From the NCBI RefSeq assembly GCF_050003625.1, contig NC_134397.1:269446070-269510069 (forward strand): a stretch of 64,000 nt of DNA. The letters are read 5' to 3'. Positions 59,242 to 64,000 of the stretch are shown here, one piece after another. Below the pieces are notes generated by a model, which was given only the letters and a program-made list of their open reading frames with translations, was not told the origin of the DNA and ran no database searches. The stretch comes from Haematobia irritans (Eukaryota; Arthropoda; Insecta; Diptera; Muscidae). Positions within the stretch are counted from its first letter, which is position 1, and every line of letters starts with the position of its first letter. Both the position numbers and the translations under genes were made by a program.

Positions 59242-60174
59242 ATTGGAGGGAATGACCCAAAGCATCGAATCGAAAAAAAAATTCTTGTATAATAGCATAG
59301 TAATGGAAAATTATAAATTCGAATATTTGGTATAATTGTTTGTGAAACACTAACTTAGTACCGGCCATCAATATTAACTTATGGAAAATGCATTTCGAAG
59401 CCCTTTATAACGAAGAGGAGTACAACAAGTAATATGGATACTAGTTCATTAGGAATTATAACAGACTTCTAGATCTATAAGTTCTACATTAGCTCATGAT
59501 CGTGATATATGAAGTCGAAAATCAAAATTTAGAAAAGTTAACGTTTTTATCTTTTCTATATTTTTGTTTTTCAAATTTTCAACCCTGTACCACTTTATAG
59601 ATCCATATTTTCGATACTATCTCAAATCCTTAAAATTTGTTAATGGCTTTAAATTTAAAGCCATTTTAGCCACTCGGTAAGTGGATTTTGTTCGCAATTA
59701 AAATAAGATTTTCAAAAAAGATCTAATGACAATTTGAAGATTTGCTTCGATGAGATTGCAGATATTGGGAGAGTGGACGGAAATACGAAACATGACGAAC
59801 CGTCAAAGAATAAATGAGGAAACGTTAGGTGCAATTGTGTGTTCAAGATGGAATACCTGTTGTGGCCATAGCTGCCAAGTGTGACATTCTGATGTCAATG
59901 GTCCCGGGAAATTGGAACCCCAGAATAGATACCAGAAGGGAATAAATAACTGCTACGGTTTATTGATCGTAGATGGGACTGGACGTAATAGGTTAGCTGA
60001 TAAGTTCCCGGTCTGACACATGAATGGCGTCGCTAGTATTAAATGCATATTATTTTTATATAGTACCAACCTTCAAATGATTCATGTCAAAATTTGACGT
60101 CTGTAAGTCAATTAGTTTGTGAGATAGAGCTTTTTTTGTGAAGCAACTTTGGCTATTGTGAAAAAAATTGAAAC

Positions 60175-61708
60175 AAGTAAGGAAAGTCTAAAGTCGGGCG
60201 GGGCCGACTATATTATACCCTGCACCACTTTGTAGATCTAAATTTTCGATACCATATCACATCCGTCAAATGTGTTGGGTGCTATATATAAAGGTTTGTC
60301 CCAAATACATACATTTAAATATCACTCGATTTGGACAGAATTTGATAGACTTTTACAAAATCTACAGACTCAAAATTTAAGTTGGCTAATGCACTAGGGT
60401 GGAACACAATTTAAGTACAAAAAATATGAGAAACATTTAAATCTGAATCAATTTAAAGGAAACTTCGCAAAAGTTTATTTATGATTTATCGCTCGATATA
60501 TATGTATTAGAAGTTTAGGAAAATTAGTCATTTTTACAACTTTTCGACTAAGCAGTGGCGATTTAACAAGGAAAATGTTGGTATTTTTACAATTTTTGTC
60601 GAAATCGGAAAAACATATATATGGAAGCTATATCTAAATCTGAACCGATTTCAATCAAATTTGCCACACATGACTATAGTACTAATTGTACTCCTAGTGC
60701 AAAATTTCAACCAAATTGGGCCAAAACTCTGGTTTCTGGGGCCATATAAGTCCATATCGGGCGAAAAATATATATGGAAGCTATATCTAAATCAGAACCG
60801 ATTTCAATCAAATTTGGCACACATGACTACACTACCAATTGTACTCCTTGTGAAAAATTTCAAACTAATCGGGATAAAACTCTGGCTTCTGGGTCCATAT
60901 AAGTGCATATCGGGCGAAAGATATATATGGGAGCTATATCTTAATCTGAATCGATTTCAACCAAATTTGGCACGCATAGCTACAATGCTAAATCTACTCG
61001 CTGTGCAAAACTTCAACCAAATTGGACCAAAACTCTGGCTTCTGGGGCCATATAAGTCCATATCGGGCGAAAGATATATATGGGAGCTATATCTAAATCT
61101 GAACCGATTTCAATCAAATTTTGCACATTTGACTATGCTACTAATTGTACTCCTAGTGCAAACTTTCAACCAAATTCGGCCAAAAATCTGGCTTCTGGGG
61201 CCATATAAGTCCAAATCGGGCGAAAGATATATATGGGAGCTATATCTAAATATGAACCGATTTCAATCAAATTTTGCACACTTGACTATACGACTAAGTG
61301 TCATGTTTGTACAAAATTTCAAGGAAATCGGTATAAAACTCTGGCTGCTGGGTCCATATTAGTGTATATCGGGCGAAAGATATATATGGGAGCTATCTAA
61401 ATCTGAACCGATTTCTTCCAAAATCAATAGGGTTCTATTCTGACCCAAATTAGTAACATGTGCCAAATTTGAAGGCGATTGGACTTAAATTGCGACCTAG
61501 ACTTTGATCACAAAAATGTGTTCACAGACAGACGGACGGATGGACGGCGGGACGGACGGACGGACAGACGGACATGGTTATATCGACTCAGGGACCCACC
61601 CTGAGCATTTTTGCCAAAGACACCCTGTGTCTATCTCGTCTCCTTCTGGGTGTTACAAACATATGCACTAACTTATAATACCCTGTTCCACAGTGTGGAG
61701 CAGGGTAT
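60175..61708 (+). mobile_element. DINE-1-like element family B, full-length copy
   Basis: The head AACAAGTAAGGAAAGTCTAA, GTCGGGCGGGGCCGACTATA and TATACCCTGCACCAC is followed by about five 150-bp units. Then come a long (GGAC)n run (61530-61575), the GGTTATATCGACTCAGGGAC core and CCCTGTTCCACAGTGTGGAG with CAGGGTATA. It is the best family B reference here. The 233-codon ORF over the repeat is an artefact. Confidence 0.8.
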
Positions 61709-61711
61709 AAA

Positions 61712-62752
61712 AAAAAGGAATTTCGTGTTTTGATAAAATACTGTTTTCTGAAGGGAAAAAATTCGGTGGAAGCAAAAACTTGGCTTGATAATGAGTTTCC
61801 GGACTCAGCCCCAGGGAAATCAACAATAATTGATTGGTATGCAAAATTCAAGCGTGGTGAAATGAGCATGGTGGACGGTGAACGCAGTGGACGCCCGAAA
61901 GAGGTGGTTACCGACGAAAACATCAAAAAAATCCACAAAATGATTTTGAATGACCGTAAAATGAAGTTGATCGAGATAGCAGAGGCCTTAAAAATATCAA
62001 AGGAACGTGTTGGTCGTATCATTCATTAATATTTGGATATGCGGAAGCTCTGTGCAAAATGGGTGCCGCTCGAGCTCACATTTGACCAAAAACAACAACG
62101 TGTTGATGATTCTGAGCGGTGTTTGCAGCTGTTAACTCGTAATACACCCGAGTTTTTCCGTCGATATGTGACAATGGATGAAACATGGCTCCATCACTAC
62201 ACTCCTGAGTCCAATCGACTGTCGGCTGAGTGAACAGCGACCGGCGAACCGTCTCCGAAGCTTGGAAAAACTCAAAAGTCCGCTGGCAAAGTAATGGCCA
62301 CTGTTTTTGGGGAAGCGCATGGAATAATTTTTATCGATTATCTTGAGAAGGGAAAAACCATCAACAGTGACTATTATATGGCGTTATTGGAGCGTTTGAA
62401 GGTCGAAATCGCGGCAAAACGGGCCCATATGAAGAAGAAAAAACTGTTGTTCCACGAAGACAACGCATCGTGCCACAAGTCATTGACAACGATGGCAAAA
62501 ATTCATGAATTGGTCTTCGAATTGCTTCCCCACCCACCGTATTCTTCGGATCTGGCCCCCAGCGACTTTTTCTTGTTCTCAAACATCAAAAGGATGCTCG
62601 CAGGGAAAAAATTTGGCGGCAATGAAGAGGTGATAGCCGAAACTGAGGCCTATTTTGAGGCAAAACCGAAGGAGTACTACCAAAATGGTATCAAAAAATT
62701 GGAAGGTCGTTATAATCGTTGTATCGCTCTTGAAGGGAATTATGTTGAATAA
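61712..62752 (+). pseudogene. DD34D mariner transposase with two stops
   Basis: Nearly complete mariner transposase beginning KKEFRVLIKYCFLKGKNSVE; the initiator ATG was lost to the nested insertion. The N-terminal helix-turn-helix region is followed by VTMDETWLHHYTPES (first D), LLFHEDNASCHKS (second D) and APSDFFLF (third D). There are 34 residues between the last two, the mariner DD34D signature. In-frame stops occur at about 62027 (TAA, after GRIIH) and 62231 (TGA, after LSAE). Otherwise the frame is preserved, so decay is moderate. Confidence 0.9.
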
Positions 62753-62829
62753 TAAAAACGAATTTTGACAAAAAAAATGTGTTTTTCTTTGTTAGACCGG
62801 GGACTTATCAGCCAATCTGTTATGTATAT

Positions 62830-63420
62830 GTGGAAGATCCAAACACCGTGATCTTATTCCAATTACCGAATCACAGCACACTGCTGGAGGCATAAGTGCG
62901 TGCCATAACGACCACACAAGTAACAATTTTCACAGGCAATATCAGGCATTACATGTCGATAGCGAACCGTATTGAAATGCAAAGGCATGGTCAATGAAAA
63001 CACAGAATACTGCATCGTATGGGTGTCAGGAAATACCGGAATAAGAGGAAACGTAAAGGCAAACGCAAATCCAATGGATGCAGCGCGGGCCGACTTGGAC
63101 GAATGACCAGGGGATACACATAAAACGATATGGATGGAAGGGCGACGAAAATACAAGGGGGAGACTCATATAAGGAAAGGAGTAAAAACTACTCAAGGAC
63201 AGTGGGAATAATGACCAGGCACCTAGAATTGAGAGCACATCTTTGACGAATTGGAACAGCAGAGGATGGTGCATGTAGGCCGTGTCTTTGGTATGATAAT
63301 ACCTTTGAACACTACTTTCATAACTGTACTGACTTTACTAGGCAAAGATTTAACCACATCGGTAAAAAGATAAAATAAAGATGAAAATACTGGAAACAAA
63401 TTTGGATATTCGATAGAGAC
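62830..63420 (+). pseudogene. LINE RNase H and cysteine-rich tail relic
   Basis: Around 63015-63095 the reading VWVSGNTGIRGNVKANANP resembles a decayed RNase H end (GHxGIRGNEEAD in other LINEs). 63205-63350 reads MTRHLELRAHL, GTAEDGACRPC and FEHYFHNCTDF, the C-terminal Cys/His tail. Several stops are present. The mariner at 59988 is inserted next to or into it. It belongs to the same broad LINE type as 52900-54550. Confidence 0.55.
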
Positions 63421-63498
63421 ACAGAGTTCCTGGGATACAAGGAAACAATGGAAAGACGAGAGCGTGCAGGATATTCGATTAGGTATATCTCCGACATT

Positions 63499-64000
63499 AC
63501 ACTGAAAAAAAAATATTGACCTAATATGGAAGATTATGCAACTTAAATTTTAGGACTAAAAATTTACGCAATGCTAAGACTAAAAATCTTTAAAATAATG
63601 ACATTTTAATTAAAAGAAAGTTTATAATCCTTGCTTCAAAAAAATTTTTTATTAAATTTGGGACACAAATCTCGAAATTTTGCGTCCCTCTGTTGAAGTT
63701 GTAGATCTTTGAAGTAAGGCAAAGGTTCCTTAAAATTTAAATGAAAAACATTTTTAATTTAAAGAAATCGTCTTTAACTCAACTGACATATTGAATTTTT
63801 AAATTTAAGATAAAAATGCTTCAAATATAGGTTAAGACTTATTTTAAGGATTTGCATCTTTGGTTTAAAGTTTTTTTAGCATTAAGAAAACAGTTTTTAC
63901 TTTGAAGTACTTGGCATAATTTGGATTTCGAAACTGGAATTTGTTTGTACATGAATACCTTTATTAATATATCGCAAACAGAGAATAAAAATTCGATGAA
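63499..64000 (+). mobile_element. family F repeat, runs off the window
   Basis: Starts ACTGAAAAAAAAATATTGAC and continues beyond the truncated copy at 56761 with TTTAAATTTAAGATAAAAAT. The other end is outside the window. Non-coding. Confidence 0.6.

Larger units (their letters stand above)
58346..59815 (+). repeat. tandem unit 3 carrying knottin gene 6
   Basis: Same order as units 1 and 2, with a SINE fragment (58362-58481) inserted at its left edge. It ends GAAATACGAAACATGACGAA then GTCAAAGAATAAATG. Confidence 0.75.
59988..62820 (+). mobile_element. DD34D mariner, interrupted at its start codon
   Basis: The left end carries TTAGCTGATAAGTTCCCGGT (59993-60012). The right end, read inverted, is TTGGCTGATAAGTCCCCGGT, so the two are inverted repeats. 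TA target dinucleotides lie at 59986-59987 and 62821-62822. The transposase begins only after a nested DINE-like element (60175-61708), inserted at or next to the ATG. Confidence 0.85.

Noticed and set aside
59150..59335. 61-codon ORF over gene 6 exon 2
   Set aside because: It is out of frame with the spliced model that preserves all six cysteines shared with genes 4 and 5.
60661..61362. 233-codon ORF with five similar segments
   Set aside because: It translates the 150-bp repeat units of DINE family B; comparable ORFs appear in other copies with different frames and stops.

Overview
The window looks like nuclear, intergenic DNA from a calyptrate (muscoid) fly. It is AT-rich, has short GT-AG introns of 71-82 bp, and is packed with dipteran repeat families: DINE-1/mini-me-like elements with about 150-bp internal repeats, a tRNA-derived SINE with a (CCTAA)n tail, several Tc1/mariner families and a Penelope-like retroelement. 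The species assignment is inference. No bacterial-style operon, rRNA gene or CRISPR array is present.

The only convincing host genes are six tiny two-exon genes in the right half: 37256-37520 (-), 41048-41331 (+), 49582-49828 (-), 54846-55116 (+), 56471-56741 (+) and 58976-59241 (+). None is visible as a normal long ORF, because each coding sequence is under 70 codons and is split by a phase-0 intron just before the second cysteine. Each encodes a signal peptide followed by a six-cysteine C...C.....CC...C...C core, the spacing of inhibitor-cystine-knot (knottin) peptides. They form two subfamilies. Genes 1-3 have C-X4-C-X5-CC-X4-C-X14-C and genes 4-6 have C-X6-C-X5-CC-X3-C-X16-C. All six share an upstream motif GYGTAACRAAT; five also keep a TATATA box, while in gene 6 the box has decayed to TTTAAAT. 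Genes 4-6 sit in three tandem copies of one segment. This gene cluster is the best candidate for an undescribed system.

Layout: 1-7650 holds SINEs, DINE-like elements (families A and C) and unassigned DNA. 7817-10623 is a nested pair of hAT-type elements, the inner one with perfect 8-bp target duplications. 10700-17400 is mostly unassigned with relics. 18050-19190 is a LINE fragment. 19987-20919 is a deleted DD41D mariner-like element, followed by an 820-bp ATATC satellite. 22742-36978 is nested MITE and DINE-like DNA with a second copy of the same deleted transposon. 37256-41331 contains the divergent knottin genes 2 and 1. 41490-44090 is a large 29-bp minisatellite that hosts a Penelope element with an intact 847-codon ORF, a tandem partial copy and an inverted copy (44091-49064), forming a palindrome with 963-bp arms. 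Knottin gene 3 follows. 50741-52745 is a four-level nest (SINE, pogo-like MITE, DINE-like element, expanded TA microsatellite). 53060-54550 is a decayed LINE. 54550-59815 is the knottin tandem array. 59988-62820 is a DD34D mariner split at its start codon by a DINE-like element, followed by another LINE relic and a MITE.
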